Below, piece after piece: positions 13,836 to 20,302 of a stretch of DNA of 20,302 bases. Source of the DNA: Actinomycetes bacterium. GTDB lineage: Bacteria > Actinomycetota > Acidimicrobiia > Acidimicrobiales > UBA8190. The stretch spans positions 1 to 20,302 of the forward strand of contig JAJZYI010000023.1 of NCBI GenBank assembly GCA_021798135.1, given 5' to 3'. Made by a program: the position numbers and the translations under genes. Below the pieces are notes generated by a model, which was not told the DNA's origin, made no database searches, and saw only the letters and a list, made by a program, of their open reading frames with translations. The first letter of the stretch is position 1, and each line of letters begins with the position of its first letter.

Positions 13836-14849
13836 TCACTGTGTCGTCGTGGCGTCCTCCTCGGGTCGGTTGATCCACACGGTCACAGGCAGCGGCGGTG
13901 GCACCGGTGGCCGGCGGACGAAGCGTTCGGGATGCTCGAGGTAGGCGGCGGTGAGGACGTCGGCACGCCGTGAACGGACGAGCTCCGCTCGGCCGTAGTG
14001 AACGTCGGACGGGGTGTGGAACCCGATACCCGAATGACGGTGGTTGTCGTTGTACCAGGTGAAGAACCGTCCGCAGTGGGCGTGGGCGTCCTCGTAGCAG
14101 CCGAAGGCCCTTGGGAAGTCCGGCCGGTACTTGAGGGTCCGGAAGTGGCTCTCGATGAACGGGTTGTCGTTGGACGTGTGCGGACGGCTGTGGCTCTTCG
14201 TGACCCCGAGATCGGCCAGGAGGTGAGCGACGGGCTTGGCGATCATCGGCGAGCCCCGGTCGGAGTGGATGGTCAGCTGGCCCCGTTCGATGCCCTGCTT
14301 GGTGATCGTCTCCTCGAGGAGCGTCTCGGCGAGCCCCGCGTTCTCTGCGTGCGCCAGCATCCAGCCAGGCACGTAGCGACTGAAGATGTCGATGACGGTG
14401 TAGAGGTAGTAGTAGGTCCACCTCTGCGGCCCGTGCAGCTTGGTGATGTCCCAGCTGTAGACCTGGTTGGGACCGCTGGCCACGAGCTCGGGCTTCTTCC
14501 TGGCAGGGTGGGTGGCGTGGCGCCGGCGGTCGCCGACCTCGCCGAAGCTGCGCAGCACCCGGTACATCGTGGAGACCGAGCCCAGGTAGGTGCCCTCGTC
14601 GAGGAGCTTGGCATAGACGGTGGCTGGCGCCTCGTCTTGGTGCTCGTCGCTGTTCAGGATCCGACGGATCTCCTTTCGCTCCACCTCGGAGAGGGCGCGC
14701 GGCTGAGGGGCAGGCACCCGCTCGGGACGAGGCGGCGCCGGAGACGTGCGGTGCCGGCGGTAGTGGCGGGCTCGGGGTTCGCCGAGCGCCCGGCAGGCCG
14801 CCTTCACGCCCACCACCGGGGCCAGTTCGCCGATGGCCTCGTCGATCAC
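13836..14849 (-). CDS. IS3-family transposase OrfB (DDE integrase core)
   Basis: A 337-residue transposase. An N-terminal HTH_21-like region (about 55-110) precedes the rve integrase core with Asp134 (YSWDITKLHG), Asp197 (HSDRGSPM) and Glu233 (SNDNPFIES). The spacing D197-E233 has 35 residues in between, the IS3 DD(35)E signature. The C-terminal YNDNHRHSGIGFHTP is also typical. The GTG at 14849 overlaps the orfA stop as GTGA. No A-rich slippery site is present, so reinitiation or coupling seems likelier than the usual -1 frameshift. No disruption is seen. Confidence 0.95.
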   Translation of the reverse strand: MIDEAIGELAPVVGVKAACRALGEPRARHYRRHRTSPAPPRPERVPAPQPRALSEVERKEIRRILNSDEHQDEAPATVYAKLLDEGTYLGSVSTMYRVLRSFGEVGDRRRHATHPARKKPELVASGPNQVYSWDITKLHGPQRWTYYYLYTVIDIFSRYVPGWMLAHAENAGLAETLLEETITKQGIERGQLTIHSDRGSPMIAKPVAHLLADLGVTKSHSRPHTSNDNPFIESHFRTLKYRPDFPRAFGCYEDAHAHCGRFFTWYNDNHRHSGIGFHTPSDVHYGRAELVRSRRADVLTAAYLEHPERFVRRPPVPPPLPVTVWINRPEEDATTTQ

Positions 14850-15295
14850 TTGATCTCGCCCCTCTCGTCCGGCGCGCTGTCGGTGGCGAGCTGCTCCAAC
14901 AGCGCTGAGAGCTTTCCCTGGACCTCGATCACCTTGCGGGCCTTGTCCAGGTCGGCCTCCAGGCGTTCGGTCCGGCGCTTCAGCCGGGCGATCTCCTTGT
15001 CCCGAAGGTCGCCCGGCTGGCGTCCGGGGCTGCGACCGAGCGCTTGTTCGGCGCCCTGGTCGCGCTGGCGGCGCCACTCGGTGATGAGCGAGGAGTAGAG
15101 GCCCTCGCGACGCAGCAACGCGCCCTTCTCAGCCTTCGAGAGCGTCTCGTACTCGGCGAGGATCCTCGCCTTGTAGGCCGCGGGGAACCGGCGTGGTCCC
15201 CGGGCCCGTTCGGGGACCTCGGGGTCCGGATCGGTGTCGTTCGTCACGGCGTCATCGTGGCGCGCGTCGACGGGATGGTTGCTCGTGATCGCCAT
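14846..15295 (-). CDS. IS3-family transposase OrfA (HTH, leucine zipper)
   Basis: A 149-residue DNA-binding subunit. RRFPAAYKARILAEYETLSK (35-54) begins the transposase_8-type helix-turn-helix, followed by GLYSSLITEWRRQRDQGA. A coiled coil from about 95 (DLRDKEIARLKRRTERLEADLD...) probably mediates multimerisation with OrfB. ATG 15295 is preceded by GGAAGGA at a suitable distance. The stop TGA (14848-14846) overlaps the OrfB start. Confidence 0.93.
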   Translation of the reverse strand: MAITSNHPVDARHDDAVTNDTDPDPEVPERARGPRRFPAAYKARILAEYETLSKAEKGALLRREGLYSSLITEWRRQRDQGAEQALGRSPGRQPGDLRDKEIARLKRRTERLEADLDKARKVIEVQGKLSALLEQLATDSAPDERGEIK

Positions 15296-15346
15296 CTCGG
15301 GGAGTTCCTTCCCCGCCCTCTCAGCTCAACGGAACGGCAGTGGGAC

Positions 15347-15367
15347 CTGCCTCACTGGAGGTTGACA
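15347..15367 (-). repeat. IS3 right inverted repeat, supplying the exonuclease stop
   Basis: Read on the minus strand it begins TGTCAACCTCCAGTGAGGCA. In the exonuclease frame it encodes the last residues VNLQ and the TGA at 15354-15352. Confidence 0.85.
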
Positions 15368-16914
15368 CAGAGGGTGGCGTCCACCTTGCCCGACAGGCGT
15401 ACCTTGAGCCGGGCCGCCCGGCCGGCGAGTTGGTTACGACGGGCCTCGAGCCGTACCCACCCGTCGTGCGTGCTGTCGCCACGCTTGCGCAGCGTCTGGT
15501 CGCACGTCCTCACGGCGTTGGCCAGGTCATCCTCCTTGCCGGCGGCGCCGATGTTCGCAGCGTAGGCGTCGACGACATCGGGGTGCTGGCAGCCGGCTTT
15601 CCAGGCGAGCTGCGCTAACTGCTGCGCCCGGGTGTTCTGCCCGACCGAGCGCCAGTGCGCCATGCACAGTGCCAGCGCCGCATCGGCCACTTCCTTGTGC
15701 CCCTGGCGGCACCACTCGGTGTAGGCGCCGGTGCCGGCATCCCGGCCCTTCGTCTCGAAGAAGCCCGGGGCGTGGCGTTCGGGATCGCCGAGAGCGACCC
15801 GCCCGACCGCCTCGGGCCACACGTCGAGCGGGCACGGCTCGTGGCGCCGGCAGGCCGGGCATTGGTCGTCCTCGTCGCAGCGCCCGAGGCCGGCGAAGAG
15901 CGGGCCCCACCTCCCTGCCCAGGCGAGGGCGGCGTTGCGCAGCCCAAGCCGGCCACTCCGGGGTGGGATGTGGCCGACCAGCGGCAACGTGGCCCCGAGC
16001 ACGGTCGCCGCGCCGGCGGTGTCACCGGCGGCGACCTGCTCGTGCAGCACGGCCTCGAGCTCGGCGAGGAGCCGGGCCCGAGCCGGCTCGGCGTTCGCCA
16101 CCCGGTCCTCGAGGTGCCGACACCGCAGAGCGGCGCACTCGGCCACCTCGGCGTGCCACTGGGCGAAGCGCCGGGCGCCAGCACGACGACCGAGGAACTC
16201 GCCGTGAGAGGCCAGGTGCTCGGCCGGGAGCCGGTGTGCCCGTGCGGATCCGAACGCCTTCTTCGGGTCGAAGGGGACCACGGTGTGGGTGGTGACGCTG
16301 CCGGCCCGCAGCAGCAGCACGTCCAGGTTGTCGTCGCCCATCGCAGCGGCCCGTGAGAGGAGCTCCACCACGCTCTCGGCGCACATGACGGCGTCGTAGA
16401 GGGCGTCGTGCGCCCGCTCGTGGGAGATGGCGAGGGCCTCGCACAGCGCCCCGAGCGACGCTGACTGGGGGTGTACACCGACGAGAGCGGGCAGCCGCCC
16501 CATGGTGTCGAGCACGGAGATGTCGGGCAAGTCCGTGCCGAGGCGCTTGAGCTCGCCCCGGAGCACGGTCACGTCGAAGCTCACGTTGTGCGAGACGAAG
16601 ACAACGGTCTCCTCGCCCCTCGGTTGCAGCGCCGCCAGCAGCGTCGGGGCGACGTCGGCGAAGACTGGCTCGCCGGCCAGATGGTCCTCGGTGAGCCCGT
16701 GCACCCTGGCCGAGTCCTCGTCGACCGGCACGCCGGGGTTCACCAGGCTCTGCCACTTGCCCCGCACCAGGCCGCTGCGGCAGGTGACGACCCCGAGCGA
16801 CACCAGGCGCAGCTCGTCACCGTCGAGCACCGTCTCGGTGTCGACCACGACCAGCCGGGCCCCGGCCCACAGCCGTTCGAGCGCTGAACCGGGGACGCCG
16901 GCAGTCGCCGTTAT
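15352..16914 (-). CDS. DEDDh 3'-5' exonuclease, C-terminally truncated, no normal start codon
   Basis: About 520 residues. The N-terminal DnaQ-like domain has ExoI Asp25 and Glu27 (LVVVDTETV), ExoII Asp114 (SHNVSFD), and ExoIII His169 and Asp174 (AHDALYDA), so the exonuclease site is complete. The domain (about 18-190) is followed by a helical region with a Cys cluster (C346, C352, C355, C361), a possible zinc site. Numbering counts from ATA 16914-16912, which overlaps the transposase stop as ATAA; no ATG, GTG or TTG exists in this frame between that point and the essential first strand. Expression may need an AUA start, a -1 frameshift at the G5 run (16924-16920), or may have been lost. The last residues come from IS3 DNA. 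Confidence 0.78.
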   Translation of the reverse strand: MTATAGVPGSALERLWAGARLVVVDTETVLDGDELRLVSLGVVTCRSGLVRGKWQSLVNPGVPVDEDSARVHGLTEDHLAGEPVFADVAPTLLAALQPRGEETVVFVSHNVSFDVTVLRGELKRLGTDLPDISVLDTMGRLPALVGVHPQSASLGALCEALAISHERAHDALYDAVMCAESVVELLSRAAAMGDDNLDVLLLRAGSVTTHTVVPFDPKKAFGSARAHRLPAEHLASHGEFLGRRAGARRFAQWHAEVAECAALRCRHLEDRVANAEPARARLLAELEAVLHEQVAAGDTAGAATVLGATLPLVGHIPPRSGRLGLRNAALAWAGRWGPLFAGLGRCDEDDQCPACRRHEPCPLDVWPEAVGRVALGDPERHAPGFFETKGRDAGTGAYTEWCRQGHKEVADAALALCMAHWRSVGQNTRAQQLAQLAWKAGCQHPDVVDAYAANIGAAGKEDDLANAVRTCDQTLRKRGDSTHDGWVRLEARRNQLAGRAARLKVRLSGKVDATLCVNLQ

Positions 16915-18617
16915 GTGAGCCCCCTCGACTCGGCCAGGTCCGCCAGGAGCGTGGCGTCTCGCAGCGAGGAGTACGAGCCGTGGTGCGGGCGGGGATCGGC
17001 GATGGCCCTCAGCGGCACGGTCCAGCCGGCGCTCTCGGCCGTGTCGGCCCGCAGCTGGGCCGCCACCTTGTCGAGATGGTCGAAGGCGCCGTGGTGGTGT
17101 GCGATGACGAGGTCGAGCAGCAGGTTGGTGCGCTCGATGTTGGCGAAGGCACTGCGGCGCCGGGCGAGCAGCGGGGCGATGTTCGAGGCGATGAGCGACT
17201 CCACGCCGCCGGTGGACACTGGCACCTCGGGGTGCTGCTTGAGCAGCCCGAGCACGCTGCCCATGCGGCTCTCGGAGTTGCGCCGCTGGGTGCGGACCTT
17301 GTCGAGCGGGAGCCGGTGCGCGCGCAGCAGCATCTCGAGCTCGTCCCACCACGTGCTCCAGCTGGCGGTGTCGTCGAGCACGCCGCAGTGGCGCCCGAGC
17401 CTGCGCAGGTGCGCAGCCAGCGGGGCGATGAGCTCACGCCCTCGACTGGTGACGGCGAAGGCGCTGTGGGTGTCGGCGAGCGCCCGCTCGACCCGGTTGG
17501 CGAGGTGCCACAGCGAGGGGACGAAGGCGGTGCGGGCCGGGTCGAAGTGCGCCGCCACCGCTGCGCCGATGCCCGTGCCGGCGTCGGCAACCACGAAGTC
17601 CGGCTCGTAGCCGAGCTCGGCGAAGACGAGCCGCCACGCCGGTGTGTTCGACTTGGCCATGGCCCGGGCCAGGCGCAGCCGTGCACTGGGCCCGGTCGGG
17701 TCCCAGTGGGTCTCGGCCACCACCAGGATGAAGAAGCCGGCGTCCCGACGGCTCTTGGCCTTCGTGCGCAGCGAGTCGAGCTCCCGGCCGTAGACCGGGA
17801 CGTCGTCGACGAGGATGACCTGCGGGCGCTCGAGGGCTTGGCCGTGCGTCCGGGCCTCGTCCAGCCGTGCCCGCTCGGCCAGCGCCGTGGTGCGCAGCTG
17901 CGCATCGACGGGGGCGTAGACAGCCGGGGCGAAGGCCTCCACCCAGTCGGCACCGATGTGCCACACGTTGCGGGCCGTCTTCGACGCCGGGCTCGACTTG
18001 CGCCGCTTCTTGCCGCTCGCCGCCGGTGTTGGCGCAGGGACCACCGGAGCCGGTGCCGGCGTCCTCGTGCGCTTGGTGTTGGTCGAGCGCAGCGCCCACC
18101 GACCGACCTCGGCGTAGGACTGGCCCGAGGCGAGCTTCTCGAGCCCGGCGGCGACAACCCGGGTGGACCAGGCGTGGCGCCGGGCTACTGCCGTCTCGCC
18201 CCGGTGCACCCCGCGCAGCTCCTCGCAGTGCTCGCAGTGCTCCTTGTTCTCGTGCACGTGGTCCCGGGGAAGCGGCGGGGTGAAGGCGTGGACCGGTGAG
18301 CCGTCGGCGGGAGTGCAGCGGTAGCGCTGGCGGGGCTTGGCGGTCTTCTTGCCGTAGGTGCCGTTGCGTACGACCTTGCTGCCGGGGTGGTCGGGACACG
18401 GCGGGGGCGGCTCCCACGACGCCCGGCGGGGCCTGTCGGGCGGGGCCACGACGACGGTGAAGGAGTGGGCGTCGCCCTGGGCCGGGGTGCAGCGGTAGCG
18501 GCGGACCAGGCCCTTCTTGGCCAGCCGGGTGCCGTTAGCCACCACCCGGGACCCCGGGTGGTGGGCGCAGCGCGTCCGCTCAGTCCGTCGGGGCCGACCC
18601 GACCCCTGCCCTCCCAT
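16911..18617 (-). CDS. Mutator-like DDE transposase with N-terminal Cys/His repeats
   Basis: A 568-residue protein. Two copies of C-x2-HPGS-x-V-x2-NGT...RYRCTP (17-45 and 74-103) look like zinc-binding modules, then HCEHC (127-131) and a helix-turn-helix-like region (about 150-178). A basic linker precedes the catalytic core: Asp271/272 (VILVDDVPVYG), Asp345 (FVVADAGTGIG) followed by PSLWHLANRVERAL, and Glu473 (STGGVES). This resembles MULE/IS256-like transposases and long proteins common in Streptomyces. ATG 18617 is preferred; a TTG at 18635 would begin inside the terminal repeat. It reads away from the right end and overlaps the exonuclease gene. No disruption is seen. Confidence 0.85.
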   Translation of the reverse strand: MGGQGSGRPRRTERTRCAHHPGSRVVANGTRLAKKGLVRRYRCTPAQGDAHSFTVVVAPPDRPRRASWEPPPPCPDHPGSKVVRNGTYGKKTAKPRQRYRCTPADGSPVHAFTPPLPRDHVHENKEHCEHCEELRGVHRGETAVARRHAWSTRVVAAGLEKLASGQSYAEVGRWALRSTNTKRTRTPAPAPVVPAPTPAASGKKRRKSSPASKTARNVWHIGADWVEAFAPAVYAPVDAQLRTTALAERARLDEARTHGQALERPQVILVDDVPVYGRELDSLRTKAKSRRDAGFFILVVAETHWDPTGPSARLRLARAMAKSNTPAWRLVFAELGYEPDFVVADAGTGIGAAVAAHFDPARTAFVPSLWHLANRVERALADTHSAFAVTSRGRELIAPLAAHLRRLGRHCGVLDDTASWSTWWDELEMLLRAHRLPLDKVRTQRRNSESRMGSVLGLLKQHPEVPVSTGGVESLIASNIAPLLARRRSAFANIERTNLLLDLVIAHHHGAFDHLDKVAAQLRADTAESAGWTVPLRAIADPRPHHGSYSSLRDATLLADLAESRGLT

Positions 18618-18625
18618 CGAGAAGG

Positions 18626-18631
18626 ATTTTA
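18626..18631 (-). promoter_or_regulatory. Transposase -10 box inside the terminal repeat
   Basis: On the minus strand TAAAAT is preceded by TGG (an extended -10 TGN) and followed by eight bases and ATG 18617. Five of its bases belong to the conserved GTTGGTAAAA block of the inverted repeat, so transposase binding could also control expression. Confidence 0.55.
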
Positions 18632-18664
18632 CCAACCACCTGTCTCACCTTGCTGCCGAACTCA
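18627..18664 (-). repeat. Right terminal inverted repeat of the composite transposon
   Basis: Read on the minus strand it starts TGAGTTCGGCAGCAAGGT at 18664, then has six unmatched bases and GTTGGTAAAA (18636-18627). It is one base longer in the middle than the left copy. Confidence 0.9.
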
Positions 18665-18845
18665 GTGCAGGCTGAAGCGAGCGCCGCCACGGGCCGATGC
18701 CGGGCCGCGGGCGGACGTGAGGGATGCACGGGCGGATGCGAGCGCCGCCAGCGCCGGCACGAAGGCCGCCACGACAGGCGAGTGCCCTGTCACCCCAGGC
18801 GGGGTCCGCCCGCGCGGGACCGGGGCCGTCGCGACAGGTGGGGTG

Positions 18846-19403
18846 TCAGCGGCGGTCGCAGCTCGGCGCCACGGCCGCGCCGGCGAGCGCGGCCCCCGCC
18901 GCCAGGCAGACCACGGTCCACCGCCGGGCCCGGGGCAGCGCCCGCCACGCGACCAGGGTGGCGGCCACGTCCCCGACGTCGGCGAGCACCCCGGCCACCA
19001 CCCACGGCTGCAGGGGGCGACCCCGGGCGAGCGCGGCGAGGGCGCCCGACGCCAGCGCCACGTCGCGGCCGCCGAGCGCCCTGGCCAGCAGCCGTGCCAC
19101 CGGGCGGGACGCGTCCTCGTCGCCCACCCACAGGCCGAGCGGGACGCCGGGAGCGGCCAGCGCCACCGTCCCCAGGCCGAGCCGGCCGGCGGCGATGGCG
19201 GTCGCCGTGGCCCGCGCCACGGCGGGCGGCGGTCCCGGACGGGCGGCACCCGGTCGTGCCGTTCGGGCCGGCGCTCCTGCACGCCGCCCGCGGCGGCGCG
19301 GAGCTGGCCCGAGGTCGACCACCCGGCACCGGGCCAGCACCCCCCGCACGGCCGCGACCTGCGGCCTGGTGCTCGGCGGCGACGGCAGGGTGAACGAGCG
19401 CAT
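18846..19403 (-). CDS. Small integral membrane protein, DUF4267-like
   Basis: A 185-residue protein. The first ~60 residues are Arg/Pro/Ala-rich; from about 62 come hydrophobic helices (ARATATAIAAGRLGLGTVAL, RPVARLLARALGGRDVALAS, VVAGVLADVGDVAATLV, VVCLAAGAALAGAAVA). The pattern 'GRLGLG..LAAP', 'R.LGGRD', 'D..D' suggests a four-helix protein of the DUF4267 type, function unknown. ATG 19403 fits a leaderless promoter exactly. It follows the methyltransferase gene by 56 bp on the same strand. Confidence 0.72.
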   Translation of the reverse strand: MRSFTLPSPPSTRPQVAAVRGVLARCRVVDLGPAPRRRGRRAGAPARTARPGAARPGPPPAVARATATAIAAGRLGLGTVALAAPGVPLGLWVGDEDASRPVARLLARALGGRDVALASGALAALARGRPLQPWVVAGVLADVGDVAATLVAWRALPRARRWTVVCLAAGAALAGAAVAPSCDRR

Positions 19404-19409
19404 GAGCCC

Positions 19410-19415
19410 AGCCTA
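19410..19415 (-). promoter_or_regulatory. Leaderless -10 box of the membrane protein gene
   Basis: On the minus strand TAGGCT is followed by six bases and the ATG at 19403. There is no Shine-Dalgarno. Confidence 0.6.
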
Positions 19416-19459
19416 GGACCGCAGGGCCGCAGGGCCCCGCCCGCCCACCGCCAGGCCGG

Positions 19460-20122
19460 TCAGGGAGCGCCCTCGCGGCTCGGCGGCGCCGTCGCCCACG
19501 CCACCACGCCGACCAGCGGCGGCTCCCCCGGTCCGGCCGGCCGCTCGCGGCGCCGGACCTCCGTGTCGAGCGGGGCGAGCAGGCTCGCCAGGAGCTCCTC
19601 GGTGTAGAGCCGCTCGGGGGCGGCGGGACCGGCGCGGCCGAGGCTGTCGCGGTGGTGGCCGGAGACGAAGAGGTGCCCCCCGGGGGCCAGGCACGCGACG
19701 GCGCGAGCGAAGAAGCCCTCGCGCTCACCGGGCGCGAAGTGCAGGTTCGCCACCACCACCAGGTCGACGCCCGCCGCGGGCTCGTAGGCGAGCACGTCGG
19801 CCTTCACGAGCTCCAGGGACACCCCGGCATCCCGGGCCCGCTCCCCGGCCTTGGCGAGGCCCACCGCCGACGCGTCCACGCCCGTCACCCGCCACCCGTG
19901 GCGGGCCAGCCAGATGGCGTTGCGGCCCGGCCCGCAGCCCAGGTCGACGGCCCGCCCCGGCGCCAGGCCACCGGCCAGCTCCACCAGGGTCGCGTCGGGC
20001 TCCGAGGGCCAGTCCACCTCGGCGTAGCGCTGGTCCCACACCTCCCCGGGGGAGGCGGTGGCGCCGCGCCGCTGCCACCCGCGGCGGTGCCCGTCCCCCC
20101 GTGCGGTACGTCCGGTGGTCAT
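19460..20122 (-). CDS. Class I SAM-dependent methyltransferase
   Basis: A 220-residue methyltransferase. Motif I is AVDLGCGPGRNAIWLA (58-73), the acidic end of beta2 is in GVDASAVGLA (Asp83), and motif IV is VDLVVVANLHF (119-129). APGGHLFVSGHHRDSLG forms the later strand. EVWDQRYAEVDWPSEPDATL near the start is typical of TehB/thiopurine-type small-molecule methyltransferases. The acceptor is unknown. ATG 20122 has a strong Shine-Dalgarno four bases upstream, unlike the leaderless genes nearby. The first ~25 residues are basic and probably disordered. Confidence 0.92.
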   Translation of the reverse strand: MTTGRTARGDGHRRGWQRRGATASPGEVWDQRYAEVDWPSEPDATLVELAGGLAPGRAVDLGCGPGRNAIWLARHGWRVTGVDASAVGLAKAGERARDAGVSLELVKADVLAYEPAAGVDLVVVANLHFAPGEREGFFARAVACLAPGGHLFVSGHHRDSLGRAGPAAPERLYTEELLASLLAPLDTEVRRRERPAGPGEPPLVGVVAWATAPPSREGAP

Positions 20123-20126
20123 CGCT

Positions 20127-20132
20127 CCTCCT
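20127..20132 (-). promoter_or_regulatory. Strong ribosome binding site of the methyltransferase gene
   Basis: AGGAGG on the minus strand, four bases before ATG, decides the start. No promoter was identified further upstream because of the repeat tract. Confidence 0.75.
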
Positions 20133-20137
20133 CGGTC

Positions 20138-20242
20138 GTGGCGCCGGCTGGTCCTGGCGGCTGGCTGGTCGCCGCCGCCGGCTGGTCGCCGTCGCGCTCG
20201 TGGCCGCCGGCTGGTCGTGGCCGCCGGCTGGTCGTGGCCGCC
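20138..20242. repeat. 17-bp tandem repeat tract
   Basis: Units ending in GGCTGGTC recur about every 17 bases. GTGGCCGCCGGCTGGTC is exact at 20200-20216 and 20217-20233, with a partial third copy; earlier copies are degenerate. No gene is seen in it. Confidence 0.75.
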
Positions 20243-20263
20243 AGCCCGGGCCGGTGCCGTGCG

Positions 20264-20302
20264 CTACGAGCCAGCGGCGAACCGGCGGCGCAGCTCGGCC
20301 TT
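20264..20302 (-). CDS. C-terminal end of an unknown minus-strand gene (partial)
   Basis: The frame entering from the right edge reads KAELRRRFAAGS and stops at TAG (20266-20264). Only 12 residues are visible, so no function can be given, and even its status as a gene depends on sequence outside the window. Confidence 0.4.
   Translation of the reverse strand, partial: KAELRRRFAAGS

Larger units (their letters stand above)
13803..15367 (-). mobile_element. IS3-family insertion sequence, apparently intact
   Basis: A 1565-bp element with TG...CA ends, imperfect inverted repeats and two overlapping minus-strand genes (orfA then orfB) with a full DD(35)E catalytic triad. It interrupts the exonuclease gene of the larger transposon. 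The flanking triplets (GCG left, CAG right) do not match, so the usual 3-4 bp target duplication is missing. Confidence 0.9.
12910..18664. mobile_element. Composite transposon with Mutator-like transposase, DEDDh exonuclease and cargo
   Basis: The segment is bounded by long terminal inverted repeats (12910-12946 and 18627-18664) that share 22 identical bases at the tip and a further 10-bp identical block. Between them are a DDE transposase at the right end, an overlapping exonuclease gene, and a lower-GC lipoprotein gene at the left end. A complete IS3-family element is nested inside. No target-site duplication is visible: the 9 bases outside each end do not match. The repeat may belong to an actinobacterial Mutator-like insertion sequence. 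The extent is well supported; the family name is inference. Confidence 0.8.

Noticed and set aside
16980..18299. 439-codon plus-strand open frame
   Set aside because: Antisense to the transposase, whose motifs are clear; composition is shadow-like.
12901..18673. Target-site duplication around the composite transposon
   Set aside because: The nine bases outside the left end (GTCGCACGC) and right end (GTGCAGGCT) do not match at any short length.
18662..19282. 206-codon minus-strand frame ending in the right terminal repeat
   Set aside because: Most of it is antisense or out of frame with the membrane protein gene; only its stop position is of interest.

Overview
The window looks like a chromosome segment of a high-GC actinomycete. 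The supports are very GC-rich DNA with G/C-ending codons, frequent GTG starts, ATGA/GTGA gene overlaps, and many promoters of the form TANNNT followed 6-8 bases later by the start codon (leaderless transcription). Terminal 'GY.EV..DG.VFAYG' repeats and the mix of acyl-CoA synthetase, SDR, TauE/SafE and GntR genes fit Acidimicrobiia or a related class, but the assignment is inference. All coordinates were read by eye.

Left part (1-4486): the C-terminal end of a repeat protein, a tRNA-Pro(UGG), then on the minus strand an ABC1/UbiB-type kinase that overlaps by 4 bp a class I acyl-CoA synthetase. Divergent from the kinase is a tRNA-Gly(UCC), followed by three hairpins. Region 4487-5596 holds a minus-strand coiled-coil protein built on near-identical 21-bp repeats, then gene-poor, repeat-rich DNA with a fragment resembling a DUF433 antitoxin.

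Middle (5562-12912): a compact plus-strand operon encodes a TauE/SafE-type anion exporter, a DUF1634 membrane protein and a GntR/UTRA regulator. A palindrome lies between its -35 and -10 boxes. Next come a convergent alpha/beta hydrolase, a histidine phosphatase, a two-gene operon ending in a Cys-containing homologue of the UGSC (seleno)protein family with a conserved partner of unknown function, a 14-bp tandem repeat, a small protein of unknown function, and an SDR oxidoreductase.

Mobile region (12910-18664): a composite element of about 5.75 kb, bounded by long terminal inverted repeats. The right end carries a Mutator-like DDE transposase with N-terminal Cys/His motifs. It overlaps by 4 bases (ATAA) a gene for a DEDDh exonuclease that has no normal start codon. 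The left end carries a lipoprotein gene of lower GC content. An intact IS3-family element (13803-15367) is nested inside and truncates the exonuclease; its terminal repeat supplies the new stop codon. The outer repeat likewise begins with TGA and supplies the stop of the adjacent SDR gene. The transposase plus exonuclease plus cargo arrangement is the most unusual feature here.

Right part (18665-20302): a small membrane protein with a leaderless promoter, a SAM-dependent methyltransferase with a strong Shine-Dalgarno, a 17-bp tandem-repeat tract, and the last 12 codons of another minus-strand gene.
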